The translations under genes were made by a program, and so were the position numbers. This document shows positions 42,721 through 42,971 of a DNA stretch of 42,971 nucleotides, piece after piece. This DNA is from Bacillota bacterium (GTDB lineage: Bacteria > Bacillota > Clostridia > Lachnospirales > Lachnospiraceae): assembly GCA_023411225.1 (NCBI GenBank), contig JAEYPA010000111.1:1-42971 (forward strand), given 5' to 3'. Positions within the stretch are counted from its first letter, which is position 1, and every line of letters begins with the position of its first letter. The notes beneath the pieces were generated by a model. It worked only from the letters and a program-made list of their open reading frames with translations, was not told the DNA's origin and searched no databases.

Positions 42721-42845
42721 GTATTTACTCCTTTACTAAACTGTCCTTTTCAATTATTGTAATAATTATATCACTCATTTCTGGACTATAATAGCCTTTA
42801 TCAGTCATTTTTAAGCAGGAAGAATATTAAATTATATTATTAATA
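42721..42845. other. AT-rich 3'-exon side of group II intron
   Basis: 125 bases without a gene, upstream of the aldo/keto reductase. The intron's minus-strand 3' end lies at about 42846. I saw no promoter that stands out. Confidence 0.4.
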
Positions 42846-42971
42846 ATCGAGTAGGAGGGAGTGACTAACTCCCGTCCTCTCTCAGCACCGTGCATACCGA
42901 TCGGTACACGGCGCTTTCAATAGTTGATGTGCACAGACTGATAGGCTGTGGCTAAATCATAAAAGCCACTG
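42846..42971 (-). mobile_element. 3' end of a group II intron (domains V and VI), truncated by window edge
   Basis: On the minus strand, the maturase stop is followed by a 32-base domain V-like hairpin (42884-42915) starting AGCGCCGTG with a two-base bulge (TG) in the 3' strand, then domain VI-like GGGAGTTAGTCACTCCC with the downstream CCTACTCGAT, which has a plausible bulged branch-point A. This matches the general arrangement domain IV (maturase) - V - VI and the 3' end AY. The rest of the intron lies outside the window to the right. A decayed relative is at 13171-13262. Confidence 0.8.
42917..42971 (-). CDS. Group II intron maturase/reverse transcriptase, C-terminal fragment
   Basis: The last 17 codons and stop (TGA at 42917-42919) of a frame entering from the right edge: SGFYDLATAYQSVHINY. 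Group II intron maturases of this type end in a similar ..YxxVHxNY sequence by my recollection. The context directly in front of domains V/VI is what supports the call; the fragment alone is short. Confidence 0.65.
   Translation of the reverse strand, partial: SGFYDLATAYQSVHINY

Noticed and set aside
1..42971. CRISPR arrays, tRNA or rRNA genes, and complete IS elements.
   Set aside because: No regularly spaced repeats, cloverleaf-type sequences, rRNA cores or transposase frames were found; only group II intron fragments are mobile-element-like.

Overview
This window reads as chromosome of a low-GC, anaerobic, spore-forming-type Firmicute, most likely a Lachnospiraceae/Clostridium cluster XIVa relative. 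The reasons are AT-rich intergenic DNA, AGGAGG ribosome-binding sites throughout, several TTG starts, YesM/YesN-type two-component regulation, a cdaA-cdaR operon, an SOS box of the Firmicute type, a SpoIID/LytB-domain protein and an oleate hydratase. Organism identity is inference; there is no rRNA or tRNA in the window.

Layout. 1-1760: SpoIID/LytB-domain protein running off the left edge. 1761-2160: spacer with a candidate structured RNA and a terminator. 2161-7147: a four-gene operon for a Gld-like ABC exporter (ATPase, permease, GldG-like protein, DUF4340-like protein). 7218-9386: dapA-dapB lysine/diaminopimelate operon behind a consensus promoter and a lysine riboswitch. 9485-10717: cob(I)alamin adenosyltransferase and a two-OB-fold SSB-like protein. 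11211-13262: typA/bipA on the plus strand, ending in a terminator hairpin that looks like a decayed group II intron domain V. 13297-14100: orphan HTH + Panacea (DUF4065) protein. 14268-16223: leuA with a long leader. 16298-20526: c-di-AMP operon (two membrane proteins, cdaA, cdaR, HPr-like). 20642-21421: gpmA. 21514-22756: glutathione peroxidase plus OhrR/MarR regulator behind tandem palindromes. 22884-24260: Na+/H+ antiporter under a fluoride riboswitch. 24296-29635: ribose-family sugar ABC transporter with a SIS-domain isomerase, divergent from a YesMN two-component pair (29824-33139). 33194-35234: Y-family polymerase plus YolD protein behind a LexA box. 35356-37226: ribosomal protein L25/Ctc and an unknown protein. 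37361-41688: oleate hydratase divergent from an AraC regulator and an APH-fold kinase, with a large inverted repeat between the divergent genes. 41692-42720: ferredoxin-fused aldo/keto reductase. 42846-42971: 3' end of a group II intron (domains V and VI and the last codons of its maturase) running off the right edge.

Most of the window is ordinary housekeeping or accessory metabolism. I did not find an unmistakable new multi-gene system. The observations most worth following are the fluoride-riboswitch-controlled antiporter, the group II intron domain V relic acting as the typA terminator beside an intact copy at the right edge, the orphan Panacea protein, the two unknown membrane proteins co-transcribed with cdaA, the 20-bp inverted repeat between oleate hydratase and its AraC regulator, and the unassigned structured RNA near 2000.
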